Shown one piece after another: positions 28,428 to 38,015 of a DNA stretch of 64,000 nucleotides. Made by a program: the position numbers and the translations under genes. The stretch comes from Grimontia indica (GTDB lineage Bacteria; Pseudomonadota; Gammaproteobacteria; Enterobacterales; Vibrionaceae), in contig NZ_ANFM02000036.1 in assembly GCF_000333895.2 (NCBI RefSeq), positions 1 through 64,000 of the forward strand, in the 5' to 3' direction. Under the pieces are notes generated by a model. It made no database searches. It had not been told where the DNA came from and saw only the letters and a program-made list of their open reading frames with translations. The stretch's first letter is position 1, and every line of letters starts with the position of its first letter.

Positions 28428-29453
28428 GTGTTAGCGTATTTACTGCGACGGTTATTGCTCGTCGTTCCCACATTTCTTGGCATCACATTAGTGATCTTTG
28501 CCATCACCCGATTTGTGCCGGGTGGGCCCGTTGAGCGCATGCTCGCCCAATCCCAGTTTATGCAGGAAGGCGCATCACAGACCCAGAGCTTTCAGGACAA
28601 CTCCGCGCTGGATGAATATCAGCTCGAAGAACTGAACGCTTTCTACGGTCTAGACAAGCCAGTGATGGAGGCATATTGGGAATGGTTGAACCGCCTTCTG
28701 GTGCTCGATTTTGGCGAATCTACCCGTTACTACGAGCCCGTGCTGGATATGATTATCGAGCGGCTTCCCGTCTCCATGTTCTACGGCGGCATGACTTTCC
28801 TGATTGCCTATTTGGTCTCTATCCCTCTCGGCTACTACAAAGCCGTTAAGCACAATACTGCCTTTGATAACGCCTCTTCCGTGCTGATCTTTGTGGGTTA
28901 TGCCCTTCCGGGTTATGTGGTCGGCATCCTGCTATTGAGTGTTTTCTCCTTCCATCTCGACTGGTTCCCCATGGGTGGATTTACCTCTGATGACTTTGAC
29001 GATTTAGAGTCCAAAGGTGAGATGATCAAAGACGTGCTCTGGCATGCCGTACTGCCACTGATTTGTTACATCATCGGTGATTTCGCCACCCTGACCATCA
29101 CCATGAAGAACAACCTGATGGAGAACCTCTCCGCCGATTACATACGTACCGCCATTGCTAAAGGTCTGCCATTTAAAGACGCGGTGCGTAAACACGCGAT
29201 GCAGAACAGTTTGATTCCTCTGGCGAGCCATTTCGGTAACTCGCTGTTGTTCTTCCTGACTGGTTCCTTCCTGATCGAAGTGGTGTTCAACATCGACGGC
29301 ATTGGCCTGCTTGGCTATGAAGCCATTATGGAAAGGGATTATCCGGTGGTGATGGCCATTGTGGCACTGAACGCCGCTATGCTGCTGGTGGGTAACATCG
29401 TTTCAGATATCTGTGTGGCACTCGTGGATCCACGAGTAAGGTTTGGTGAATGA
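28428..29453 (+). CDS. Peptide ABC transporter permease, YejB/OppB-like
   Basis: A 341-residue inner-membrane permease with about six membrane segments and the binding-protein-dependent transport loop (the EAA region near residues 230-260, with IRTAIAKGLPFKDAVRKHAM). It starts at GTG. It is the first of five genes: permease, permease, binding protein, and two ATPases. It overlaps the next permease by four bases (ATGA). The set resembles the Yej/microcin C type importers, which take up oligopeptides, though with two separate ATPase genes rather than one fused one. Confidence 0.85.
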   Translation: MLAYLLRRLLLVVPTFLGITLVIFAITRFVPGGPVERMLAQSQFMQEGASQTQSFQDNSALDEYQLEELNAFYGLDKPVMEAYWEWLNRLLVLDFGESTRYYEPVLDMIIERLPVSMFYGGMTFLIAYLVSIPLGYYKAVKHNTAFDNASSVLIFVGYALPGYVVGILLLSVFSFHLDWFPMGGFTSDDFDDLESKGEMIKDVLWHAVLPLICYIIGDFATLTITMKNNLMENLSADYIRTAIAKGLPFKDAVRKHAMQNSLIPLASHFGNSLLFFLTGSFLIEVVFNIDGIGLLGYEAIMERDYPVVMAIVALNAAMLLVGNIVSDICVALVDPRVRFGE

Positions 29454-30499
29454 TGATGACTCTCAGCCCACTAACGAAAAAGAAGATCAAACGCTTCAAG
29501 GAAATTAAACCGGGTTATTGGTCTTTCATTGTCCTCTCTACCCTATTGCTGCTTTCCCTGTTTGCAGAGTTTTTCATTAACAGCAAAGCCCTGATGGTGC
29601 GCTATAACGGCGAGCTGTTCTTCCCTGTGGTGAGCGATGTTCGCCTCGGCACCGAGTTTGGACAGGATTACCAAAGCGAAGCAAATTATCGCGAGCTTCA
29701 AGCGCTGTTTGAGGAAGAAGACAAAGGCAACTTCGTGATCATGCCTTTGGTGCCCTGGAACCCGTATGAGCAGGATTTTATCGAGGGTGAATTCCCGCCT
29801 TACGCACCAAGCATTGAATCACAGCATTACCTCGGCACCGATGTGATTGGCCGTGACGTGCTGGCACGCTTGTTCTATGGCTTTCGCATCGCCATGATGT
29901 ACGCCCTCACCACCATGACCATCTGTTTTGCGATTGGTACCGTGATTGGCTGTGCCATGGGCTTTTTCGGTGGCAAGTTCGACCTTATCAGTCAGCGCTT
30001 TATTGAGGTCTGGTCGATGATCCCCTTCCTCTACGTCATCATGATACTGGTCTCGATCACCAAGCCCACCTTCACCCTCTTTGTCGCCATCAACGTCATA
30101 TTCGGCTGGATGGGGATAACCTGGTACATGCGGACCATGACCTACAAAGAATCCGCACGGGAATACGTGATGGCCGCGAGAGCACTCGGCGCGTCTACCA
30201 CACGTATCCTGCTGAAACATATTCTGCCTAACACCATGGTCATGGTGATCACTCTGGCACCCTTTACCATTGTGGCTAACATAACCGCATTGACCGCGCT
30301 AGATTATCTAGGCCTTGGTCTTGCGCCACCAACACCGAGCTGGGGAGAGTTACTGCAGCAAGGTAAGTCAAACCTCGACAGCCCATGGATTGTCACCTCA
30401 GTAGTCACCGCCACTGTGCTGGTGCTCACCATGGTGACCTTTATTGGCGATGCGGTTCGCGCTGCATTCGACCCGAAAAAATTCACCCGTTATGTCTGA
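29450..30499 (+). CDS. Peptide ABC transporter permease, YejE/OppC-like
   Basis: A 349-residue permease with a long periplasmic N-terminal insert between the first and second membrane segments (residues about 45-135), typical of YejE relatives, followed by HYLGTDVIGRDVLARLFYG and the transport loop EYVMAARALGASTTRILLKH. It is translationally coupled to the preceding permease and is followed 13 bp later by the binding-protein gene. Confidence 0.87.
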   Translation: MMMTLSPLTKKKIKRFKEIKPGYWSFIVLSTLLLLSLFAEFFINSKALMVRYNGELFFPVVSDVRLGTEFGQDYQSEANYRELQALFEEEDKGNFVIMPLVPWNPYEQDFIEGEFPPYAPSIESQHYLGTDVIGRDVLARLFYGFRIAMMYALTTMTICFAIGTVIGCAMGFFGGKFDLISQRFIEVWSMIPFLYVIMILVSITKPTFTLFVAINVIFGWMGITWYMRTMTYKESAREYVMAARALGASTTRILLKHILPNTMVMVITLAPFTIVANITALTALDYLGLGLAPPTPSWGELLQQGKSNLDSPWIVTSVVTATVLVLTMVTFIGDAVRAAFDPKKFTRYV

Positions 30500-30512
30500 C
30501 AAGGAAGTGACC

Positions 30513-32339
30513 ATGTTTAAATTGACCACACTCGCCGCTTTAAGCGCACTCGCTTTCACCGCGCAAGCCGCCGAACTTCCTGCCAACCTTAACTGGCAGA
30601 CAAACTGGGACGATCCGGTATTTGCGTCTGACAAAGCCAAACGTGGCGGAACATTGCGCACTCACCTCGCCAGTTTCCCACTCACGCTTCGCACCGTGGG
30701 GCCAGACTCAAACTCAGGCTTACGCACTTACTTCCTCGATGAAGTGCCGGGACTCGTCACGCGCCACCCTGATACCTTGAACTGGATACCTGACATTGCC
30801 ACCGAATGGGCATTTGCTGGCGACAACAAAACGGTCTATTTCAAACTCAATCCAGACGCAAAGTGGAACGACGGTAAAGCCATCACGGCAAGCGATTTCG
30901 AATTCATGCTCACGTTTTACCGCTCCAAAGACATTGTTGCACCCTACTACAACGACTACTACACCAACACCATTGCCGATGTGGTGAAAATCGACGACCA
31001 CACGCTTGCCGTTAGTACTGTGGAAGAGAAAAACCAGGAAGAGTTAATGCTGACAGTCGGTGGCCTGAACCCCAAGCCAGCGCACTTTTTCAGCCGAGGG
31101 AAAGACAAAAACGGCGATGGCATGGACGACGACTATGTCCGTAAATACAACTTCAAAGCAGAGCCGACAGCAAGCCCATACTTTGTCGACAAGATTAAAA
31201 AGGGTAAGAGCCTGACGTTGAAACACGTCGGTGACGACTGGTGGGGTTACGAAAACAAATACTATCAGAACCGCTATAACGTCGACAAAATACGCTTCAC
31301 AGTGATCAGAGACCAGGATCTTGCCCGCCAGCACTTTGAAAAAGGCAAGCTGGATGTCTTTGAGCTGACCCTGCCAGAAGTATGGCATGAAAAGACAGAT
31401 GGCGAAGTCTACCAAAAAGGCTATGTTCATCGTTTCTGGGGCTTCAACGAAGTGCCTCAGGGTGCCGGGGGACTGTGGCTCAACACCGCTCAGCCGCTAT
31501 TAGGTGATATCAATATCCGCCGCGGCATCATGCATGCTACGGACATGGACGGTTTGATTGCAAAGCTGATACGCGGAGACTATTCCCGTAAGCCACACGC
31601 GACAGGATCAGGTAACGGAAAATACTCTTGGGAAGGAGCAACGCCACCAGCCTTCGATGCAGAGTTAGCGATTTCCCATTTCACGAAAGCTGGCTTTGAC
31701 AGCGTCGGTGGCGACGGTGTGCGCGTCAACGACAAAGGAGAGCGCCTGTCTTTCGAGTTGGTCTACCCATATCCATCCTGGATACCACGCATGGCTTATC
31801 TCAAAGAGCAAGCGAAACTGGCCGGACTCGATTTCCAACTCAAATTGATTGATGGTGCTACCGGCTTCAAATACATGTCGGAGAAAAAGCACCAATTAGC
31901 CTTCATCAATATGGGTGCAAAAGAGATCCCTGGGTATTGGGAGTACTTCCACTCTGAAAACGCGAATAAGCCGCAAACCAATAACTTCAATAATTTCAGC
32001 ACACCAGAGCTGGATGAATTGATCACCCAATACCGCTCTGAGTTTGACCTGACCAAAAAACAGCAACTGGCTCATGAAATCCAACGCATTATCCAAGATG
32101 CGTCTGTCGTCGTACCAAGCTACATCCTGCCATGGAGTCGTCAAGGCTACTGGCGCTGGATGCAGTACCCAGAAAACCCGATGCAGAAAAGAATGGATTA
32201 CCTGTTCACCGTTGGCCGCATTTATGGCTTGAGCACCTTCTGGATTGATTCAGATGTGAAAAAAGAAACGCTCAAAGCCATGGACGAAGGCAAAGCATTT
32301 GAACCCGTGACAGTGATTGACGATCGCTACAAGCGATAA
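30513..32339 (+). CDS. Periplasmic peptide-binding protein, family 5 (YejA-like)
   Basis: A 608-residue exported solute-binding protein. It has a signal peptide (MFKLTTLAALSALAFT, cleaved after AQA) and the cluster C binding-protein fold. The segment KAKRGGTLRTHLASFPLTLR is typical of the YejA branch. The start follows AAGGAAGTG; a longer frame begins inside the upstream permease. It sits third in the operon between permeases and ATPases, and would deliver oligopeptides to the permease pair. Confidence 0.85.
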   Translation: MFKLTTLAALSALAFTAQAAELPANLNWQTNWDDPVFASDKAKRGGTLRTHLASFPLTLRTVGPDSNSGLRTYFLDEVPGLVTRHPDTLNWIPDIATEWAFAGDNKTVYFKLNPDAKWNDGKAITASDFEFMLTFYRSKDIVAPYYNDYYTNTIADVVKIDDHTLAVSTVEEKNQEELMLTVGGLNPKPAHFFSRGKDKNGDGMDDDYVRKYNFKAEPTASPYFVDKIKKGKSLTLKHVGDDWWGYENKYYQNRYNVDKIRFTVIRDQDLARQHFEKGKLDVFELTLPEVWHEKTDGEVYQKGYVHRFWGFNEVPQGAGGLWLNTAQPLLGDINIRRGIMHATDMDGLIAKLIRGDYSRKPHATGSGNGKYSWEGATPPAFDAELAISHFTKAGFDSVGGDGVRVNDKGERLSFELVYPYPSWIPRMAYLKEQAKLAGLDFQLKLIDGATGFKYMSEKKHQLAFINMGAKEIPGYWEYFHSENANKPQTNNFNNFSTPELDELITQYRSEFDLTKKQQLAHEIQRIIQDASVVVPSYILPWSRQGYWRWMQYPENPMQKRMDYLFTVGRIYGLSTFWIDSDVKKETLKAMDEGKAFEPVTVIDDRYKR

Positions 32340-32350
32340 AGGCAGGAAAG

Positions 32351-33214
32351 ATGACGGAACCGGTTCTCAGCGTCCGCAGATTAGAAACAGAATTCACCAC
32401 TGATGACGGTGTAGTGAAAATCCTCCACGGCGTGAATTTCGATGTCATGGCAGGCCGAACCCTAGGTTTGGTCGGTGAATCAGGCAGTGGTAAAAGCGTC
32501 ACTGCCATGTCCATCATGGGCTTGCTCCCCAAGCCTTATGGGCAGGTCACGTCTGGCGAGATCCTCTATCGTGGCATCGACTTAGTCAGCCTGCCGCCGG
32601 AAGAGATGTACCAAATGCGCGGTAACCGGATTTCCATGATATTTCAGGACCCGATGACCGCACTGAATCCGGTGCATTCCATTGGCAAGCAGCTGACCGA
32701 AGTACTCGCACTCCACAATCCGGAGATGAGCAAGAAAGCGCAACAGGCTGCCGCCCTTGAAATGCTGGAAAAAGTCAAAATTCCAATGCCGGAAAAGCGG
32801 CTCAATGAATACCCGCATAACCTTTCCGGCGGCATGCGACAACGTGTGATGATTGCAATGGCATTGGCCTGCAGACCCGACATTCTGATCTGTGACGAGC
32901 CCACCACCGCGCTGGATGTGACGGTTCAGGCCTCGATTCTCGACCTGATGAATGACCTGCAGGAAGAAACGGGCATGGCGATGATATTCATCACCCATGA
33001 TTTGGGCGTTGTCGCGGAGATTTGTGATGATGTAGCGGTAATGTATGGCGGAAAAATCGTCGAGAATGCCGACGTGTTCGATCTGTTTGACCACCCTCAG
33101 CACCCGTACACCAAGCGCTTGCTCGGCCTGATGCCGGATCTGACTACCGAACCCAAGCAGTTGATTGATATCCCTGAGATCGATCCTGCGCTGTTTCCGG
33201 AATTTCGAGGTTAA
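32351..33214 (+). CDS. Peptide ABC transporter ATPase, OppD-like
   Basis: A 287-residue ATP-binding subunit. It has Walker A GESGSGKSVT, signature LSGGMRQRVMIAMAL, Walker B DILICDEPTTALDVT, and the switch His in FITHDLG. A C-terminal oligopeptide-transporter extension with HPYTKRLLGLMP follows. It pairs with the next gene to form the ATPase heterodimer. Confidence 0.9.
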   Translation: MTEPVLSVRRLETEFTTDDGVVKILHGVNFDVMAGRTLGLVGESGSGKSVTAMSIMGLLPKPYGQVTSGEILYRGIDLVSLPPEEMYQMRGNRISMIFQDPMTALNPVHSIGKQLTEVLALHNPEMSKKAQQAAALEMLEKVKIPMPEKRLNEYPHNLSGGMRQRVMIAMALACRPDILICDEPTTALDVTVQASILDLMNDLQEETGMAMIFITHDLGVVAEICDDVAVMYGGKIVENADVFDLFDHPQHPYTKRLLGLMPDLTTEPKQLIDIPEIDPALFPEFRG

Positions 33215-33216
33215 CC

Positions 33217-34044
33217 ATGGAAGAGTTGCTAAGAATCGATAACCTTTGCAAACACTTCGTTTCCGGCAAAGGTATTTTCAAAAAGGGCTACACCATCAAA
33301 GCGGTGGATGGCGTTTCTTTCAGCGTGAAGCGTGGCGAAACCCTAGGCTTGGTCGGCGAATCTGGCTGCGGGAAAAGCACCCTTGGGCGCACCATCCTCA
33401 AGCTTTATGAGCCGACAGGTGGCAAGATTTTCTTTGAAGGCAAAGACATCACCGACCTCAGCCCGCGTGCGATGCGTCCGCTTCGTAAAGAGATTCAAAT
33501 CGTGTTTCAGGATCCGCTGGAATCCCTTAATCAGCGCCACACCGTGGGCATGATTCTGGAAGAGCCTTTCGAGATCCATAACATCGGCACCCGCGCAGAG
33601 CGTAAACAGTGGGTAGAGGAACTCTTAGTAAAAGTTGGCTTGCCCGTAGAAGCGGCCAGTCGCTATCCTCACGAGTTCTCCGGCGGTCAGCGTCAGCGTA
33701 TCGGTATTGCACGGGCGATTGCACTGAAACCCAAGCTACTGATTTGTGACGAATCTGTCTCCGCATTGGATGTATCAGTACAGGCACAAATCCTGAACTT
33801 GCTGTTAAAGCTGCAACAGGAAATGAACCTGGCAATGATATTCATCTCCCACGACCTTTCCGTGGTGCGTCAGGTATCAGATAACGTCGCGGTGATGTAT
33901 TTCGGCAACATGGTGGAATACGGCAATGCAAAAGCGCTGTATGCCGACCCGCAACATGAATACACCCAAACACTGCTGTCGGCAGTGCCGGTGAATCACC
34001 CGAGAAACCGTAAGAAAAAACGGCCTGCGGAAGCCACCAGCTAA
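33217..34044 (+). CDS. Peptide ABC transporter ATPase, OppF-like
   Basis: A 275-residue ATP-binding subunit starting 2 bp after the stop of its partner. It has Walker [12 protein letters not shown], signature [15 protein letters not shown], Walker [15 protein letters not shown] (Ser in place of the usual Pro-Thr pair), and [12 protein letters not shown] at the C-terminus. It is the last gene of the operon. Confidence 0.9.
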   Translation: MEELLRIDNLCKHFVSGKGIFKKGYTIKAVDGVSFSVKRGETLGLVGESGCGKSTLGRTILKLYEPTGGKIFFEGKDITDLSPRAMRPLRKEIQIVFQDPLESLNQRHTVGMILEEPFEIHNIGTRAERKQWVEELLVKVGLPVEAASRYPHEFSGGQRQRIGIARAIALKPKLLICDESVSALDVSVQAQILNLLLKLQQEMNLAMIFISHDLSVVRQVSDNVAVMYFGNMVEYGNAKALYADPQHEYTQTLLSAVPVNHPRNRKKKRPAEATS

Positions 34045-34086
34045 TACCAATCGTAGTAAGTATCTGCTACCTACTGTGATTGGTAT
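34044..34086. repeat. Short palindromic repeat, ERIC-like ends
   Basis: An imperfect palindrome whose arms (ataccaatcgtagtaag and ctactgtgattggtat) match the ends of the ERIC-like element at 13591-13706, but the middle is missing. It probably represents an internally deleted copy. Confidence 0.6.
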
Positions 34087-34091
34087 AAAAG

Positions 34092-34122
34092 CAAAAAGCC
34101 CTGTCCGGAGACAGGGCTTTTT
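34092..34122. terminator. Bidirectional terminator
   Basis: The stem AAAAAGCCCTGT/ACAGGGCTTTTT lies between the ABC operon and the convergent DUF2058 gene. Confidence 0.85.
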
Positions 34123-34144
34123 CTTGTTCATCAAGAGGCTATGC

Positions 34145-34666
34145 TTACCACATCAGATCGTCAGGGATCTTGAAGTCTGCGTATGGATCGTCCTCGTCCA
34201 TCGCCTGTTCATCCACCGTGTTGTTCAACACGATAGTGTTTTCATCTCGCTGAACAATTTTGTCCGCCACCACACCAGGAACGATCGCGTAACCTTCACC
34301 ATCACGGGCAATCGCCAAGCGGCCATTCACCAGTTGGTCTTGGGTGGCTTTATCAACATAAATCTTTTTCACCAGCGTGCCGTCAGTGAAGTTGTAGCCG
34401 ATATCGCCGTCTTTGCGGTCAATCTTGTTCATCTCGACCAATTGCTTCACCTGCGCGGCAATCGCCTTTTTCTCGGCTTCCTGCTGCTTCTGGCGGTTCA
34501 ACTCCTGATCTTGCGCGACCTGCGCGGCGCGTTTTTCTTCAACAGCGGCTTTGGCTTCTTTTGCCAGCGTGCGCGATTTCTTCGAGCTCTTACCGGCCTT
34601 CTTCATTTTCTTTTTGTCGATAAGACCAGCTTGAAGCATCTGCTCTTGTAGGGATAGTTTTGCCAT
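34145..34666 (-). CDS. yaiL: DUF2058 family protein (YaiL-like)
   Basis: A 173-residue cytoplasmic protein. The start MAKLSLQEQMLQAGLI, the Lys-rich coiled-coil region about residues 20-80, and the C-terminal domain ending DPYADFKIPDDLMW are typical of the DUF2058 (YaiL) nucleoprotein family. Biochemical role is unknown. The frame could extend 16 codons upstream; the chosen ATG gives the family start. Confidence 0.85.
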   Translation of the reverse strand: MAKLSLQEQMLQAGLIDKKKMKKAGKSSKKSRTLAKEAKAAVEEKRAAQVAQDQELNRQKQQEAEKKAIAAQVKQLVEMNKIDRKDGDIGYNFTDGTLVKKIYVDKATQDQLVNGRLAIARDGEGYAIVPGVVADKIVQRDENTIVLNNTVDEQAMDEDDPYADFKIPDDLMW

Positions 34667-34750
34667 GTTGACTCCGTAGCGGGCGCTATTTTCCCGAATT
34701 AATGGCCGAATCATACCATTTAAGCCAGATTCGGCGCACCTCCAAACGGG

Positions 34751-36724
34751 TTAAACACCCATTGCTGACACTTGCGCTTTCACCTGAGCAAACGGATAAG
34801 CTGCGAGCTTGCCGAACCCTTCGATTTTCCCGGCGCGTAAACGTCCGGTCAGTGGCGTTGCAATACCACACAGGAACCTTGTCGCCGCCTCTGCCGAGAC
34901 TTGCGTGCCGTCTTTCGCGGCGGCATCAAGCAAAGGCTGGAGCAAACGCTGTAACTCCGCAGCATCCAGTTCTGCCTGAGCGCTGGCTTTTGGCAACAAT
35001 GCAACATTGCCACGACACACCGAGCAATGGCCACATTGCGCTGGTGCGTGTTGGTCAGCGAAATACGCTGCCAAGCGATGGCTCAAACAGGTCTCGGTTT
35101 CAAACAGAGACAGCATGGCTTCCACACGGTTGATTTCCGACGCTTCTTTGGTGAGGAAGAGTTGATGCATCTGCTCGCTCAGTTGCGCTGCTTGCTCACT
35201 CTGACACGCCTCAAGCTGAGTAACGCGGTAAACGTCCATCATCTGCTTGCTTTCAAGCTCTATCCAGCCTTTGTCAGCAAAGTAATCCAATGCCGTGACA
35301 GCGCGCTTTCTTTCCGCGCTGTAGCCTTGCCAAAGCGCATCAAAGTCCACGCTATGCCAGGTGCGCGATTTTGGTGAGCATTGGAAAATCGCCTCGACAA
35401 ATTGTCTTCTCTCGCCTTCAAACTGGTTCAATACCTGTTCAGGCTCCACCAGCATTTTGAAACGGTAATCGGCGAAGTAACTGAACTGCGGTTCGATGAT
35501 GCCCGCAAGCTCGAGGTAAACCAGCAAGGTTTTAAGCGGCAACTGACGCACATTGGATTCTTTGGAAAGGCGGGTCAGCATCACTTCCCATGGTCTACCC
35601 GCAGGTGTCGAACCAATCTCATCAATCACGGCGCGAATGGCAATCAAATCCGGCGTGTCACCGTACACAAAGTTTTCCAACACACTGACCGATTCGCGGT
35701 TAGCCAGTACAGAGCAGACTGACGGCAAGCCATCACGCCCTGCCCGTCCGATTTCCTGACTGTAGTTCTCCACCGATTTTGGCAAATCGTAGTGAATCAC
35801 TGCACGTATATCCGCTTTATCAACGCCCATGCCGAATGCAATGGTCGCCACAATGCAGTTGATTTCCCCACGCATAAAAGCGTTTTGAATCCGCTGGCGA
35901 TCATCACTCACCATGCCTGCATGGTAAGCCTGCGCGGCAACGCCAGCGGCTCTGAGTTTGCCTGCCACACTCTCGGCGGTTTGCTGCAAGGTGACATAAA
36001 CAATGGTGGGCTGAGGAAGCGGCACGCTCTGCATCAAGCTAAGTAATGCCTCGTCTTTTTGCTCTTCCGCACAAGGAAGCACGTTGAGATCCAGGTTCTG
36101 ACGATAGAAGCCCGTCACCTCGACATTCTCAGGGGCGATGCCGAACTTATTGCGCATGTCTTCGATAACCTGCGGTGTTGCAGTCGCGGTGAGAAGCAGT
36201 ACTTGAGGAATATTAAGCTGGGTGCGGTAAGCCGGCAGCTTCAGGTAATCAGGACGGAAATTATGCCCCCACTCTGAAATACAGTGCGCCTCGTCCACCA
36301 CCAGCAAAGAAATCGGCACTGAGGAAATAAACTGACGGAAACGCTCGTTCTTCAGACGCTCGACAGAAATCATCAGGATTTTGGTTTCACCTGCTTTCAC
36401 CGAACGCATCACTTCGCGCGATTCGTCATAAGTCAGGGAAGAATCAATCGAGGCGGCAGCAATGCCCTTTCCGCGCAAAAAATCGAGCTGGTCTTTCATC
36501 AGCGCAAGCAGCGGAGAAATCACCAAAGTCAGGTGAGGAAGATGAAGCGCAGGAAGCTGGTAGCAGAGAGATTTGCCCGAACCTGTCGGAAAGATGGCCG
36601 CTGAGGAATGCCCCGCCAATACCCTTTCGACCACATTCTGCTGACCACCGCGTAAGCTCTCAAAGCCAAAAACCGTTTGGAGTGTATTCAAGTACGCATT
36701 CTTAGCTTGCGAAGATGCTTGCAT
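34751..36724 (-). CDS. RecQ-family ATP-dependent DNA helicase
   Basis: A 657-residue superfamily 2 helicase that unwinds DNA 3' to 5'. Visible motifs are FGFESLRGGQQNVVERVL (motif 0), FPTGSGKSLCYQLP (Walker A), VVDEAHCISEWGHNFRPDY (DEAH box), TATATP (motif III), and QEIGRAGRDG (motif VI). The zinc-binding Cys cluster CGHCSVC lies near residue 580. The C-terminal part differs from canonical RecQ and has no clear HRDC domain, so this is probably a RecQ paralogue. The second of two adjacent ATGs has the better distance from GAGG. Confidence 0.85.
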   Translation of the reverse strand: MQASSQAKNAYLNTLQTVFGFESLRGGQQNVVERVLAGHSSAAIFPTGSGKSLCYQLPALHLPHLTLVISPLLALMKDQLDFLRGKGIAAASIDSSLTYDESREVMRSVKAGETKILMISVERLKNERFRQFISSVPISLLVVDEAHCISEWGHNFRPDYLKLPAYRTQLNIPQVLLLTATATPQVIEDMRNKFGIAPENVEVTGFYRQNLDLNVLPCAEEQKDEALLSLMQSVPLPQPTIVYVTLQQTAESVAGKLRAAGVAAQAYHAGMVSDDRQRIQNAFMRGEINCIVATIAFGMGVDKADIRAVIHYDLPKSVENYSQEIGRAGRDGLPSVCSVLANRESVSVLENFVYGDTPDLIAIRAVIDEIGSTPAGRPWEVMLTRLSKESNVRQLPLKTLLVYLELAGIIEPQFSYFADYRFKMLVEPEQVLNQFEGERRQFVEAIFQCSPKSRTWHSVDFDALWQGYSAERKRAVTALDYFADKGWIELESKQMMDVYRVTQLEACQSEQAAQLSEQMHQLFLTKEASEINRVEAMLSLFETETCLSHRLAAYFADQHAPAQCGHCSVCRGNVALLPKASAQAELDAAELQRLLQPLLDAAAKDGTQVSAEAATRFLCGIATPLTGRLRAGKIEGFGKLAAYPFAQVKAQVSAMGV

Positions 36725-36901
36725 CATGTGCCTCATGTCATTGGGTCAGTTCTGCGAGCAGTCTACACTGCGCAACCCTATGCTTCGAGTGCAAACACCG
36801 TTTAGACCGAGCACGCTCCGGTTTCGGGTGAAAACCAATCAAGCAGCATCATCCACTTGCCAGAAAAACGCATAAAAATCATTCCCAGACTGAGGAAGCT
36901 A

Positions 36902-37501
36902 TCACCAAAACTTCCACCATGGCTTTTTGATTTCGAAAGTGAAAGTCGCTTCTGACTCATGGCTACCTGAAAGCACCACAGGCAGACCATTAGCAAACAC
37001 ATCACTGCAATCTTCATCATGCTTGAAACCCACCAGCGTGCTAGCAAGTGCAAGAGGGACTTCAAAGACATGGTCGACATCTGCCGACTCTCCACCAACT
37101 TCTTCCTGTTCGGCCAGATATTGCACTTTCAACGTCTCAAATCTCGCGGGTAATTGCCCTTCTGCTGTCAGGTTCATGAGGCTTTCCTGCGCATCATGCT
37201 CCACCTGCCAACGCTTCTCACCAGCGAACCAACACTCAGCGGAAGACATCATCACATGCTCTTCCACCGAACAGGCGATCGCCATGCCGATTCGCGACAG
37301 TTCTGCCAACGACTCTTTGGCAATGATGAGGTTGTTCGCCCCCTGACCAACCACCAAATACCAGTCATCCCGCAAAGCCACACCTGCTAAGGCAGATTCA
37401 AAATACTCGTCGGTTTCTGTCGTTGCCGTGAATCCCAACGTCTCCAATACTGCATCTTGGTTTTCGGTTTTAACCGCCACCCAGGAAAGTGAAAAGCCCA
37501 T
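36902..37501 (-). CDS. Uncharacterised protein
   Basis: A 199-residue acidic soluble protein. The start ATG follows AAGGAT. No signal peptide and no known motif are seen. The C-terminus is Trp-rich (KKPWWKFW). Stand-alone gene upstream of a repeat element. Confidence 0.65.
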   Translation of the reverse strand: MGFSLSWVAVKTENQDAVLETLGFTATTETDEYFESALAGVALRDDWYLVVGQGANNLIIAKESLAELSRIGMAIACSVEEHVMMSSAECWFAGEKRWQVEHDAQESLMNLTAEGQLPARFETLKVQYLAEQEEVGGESADVDHVFEVPLALASTLVGFKHDEDCSDVFANGLPVVLSGSHESEATFTFEIKKPWWKFW

Positions 37502-37530
37502 TTCTTATCCTTCAGAAAATTCGATGAGGT

Positions 37531-37796
37531 AATACCCAAGCAACCTGAAGATGCTCGCATTCAGAGGTCATCAATGTGTTCAATTCGAGGCAAATTTTAC
37601 GAGGAATAGTCATTCTATTTCCGTGGAATTTAACGAAGAAGTGGGCGCATTGATGGCCTCCCTTCGGGCGAGTTGACTGGCGTCGTGCTCTTTGTTGTCC
37701 CTTTTTGATGGAGGTGACTACACCTGCAAAGGGACGCCGTGATCACAACACCAGTCAAACTCGCTGCAACGTGCATCTTCAGATTGTTTGGGTATA
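37531..37796. repeat. MITE-like repeat with inverted ends
   Basis: A 266-bp element with terminal inverted repeats of about 26 bp (left aatacccaagcaacctgaag..., right ...cttcagattgtttgggtat). It also carries an inner inverted pair (gcgagttgactgg near 37669 and ccagtcaaactcgc near 37752). A second copy of its left half lies at 1-126. There is no ORF. It has the look of a non-autonomous mobile repeat; no transposase is in the window. Confidence 0.7.
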
Positions 37797-38015
37797 AGAC
37801 TCAACACAATAGCAATGCGCCACGCCCGATTTTGTCTTGTCTATATGCCACACCAGGAATTTCTGTGGCTATCCGCAACACAGAGAGCATAAATGGGCGT
37901 AAACCTGTAACCACACTTTCTATCCGTATTTAGCCTTATCTTGCTTCGCTATACTTCAACCGCTCAACTAAGGAAGCTCTGGATTTACGCTCCAGCTCGC
38001 TAAATGGAAGATAAA

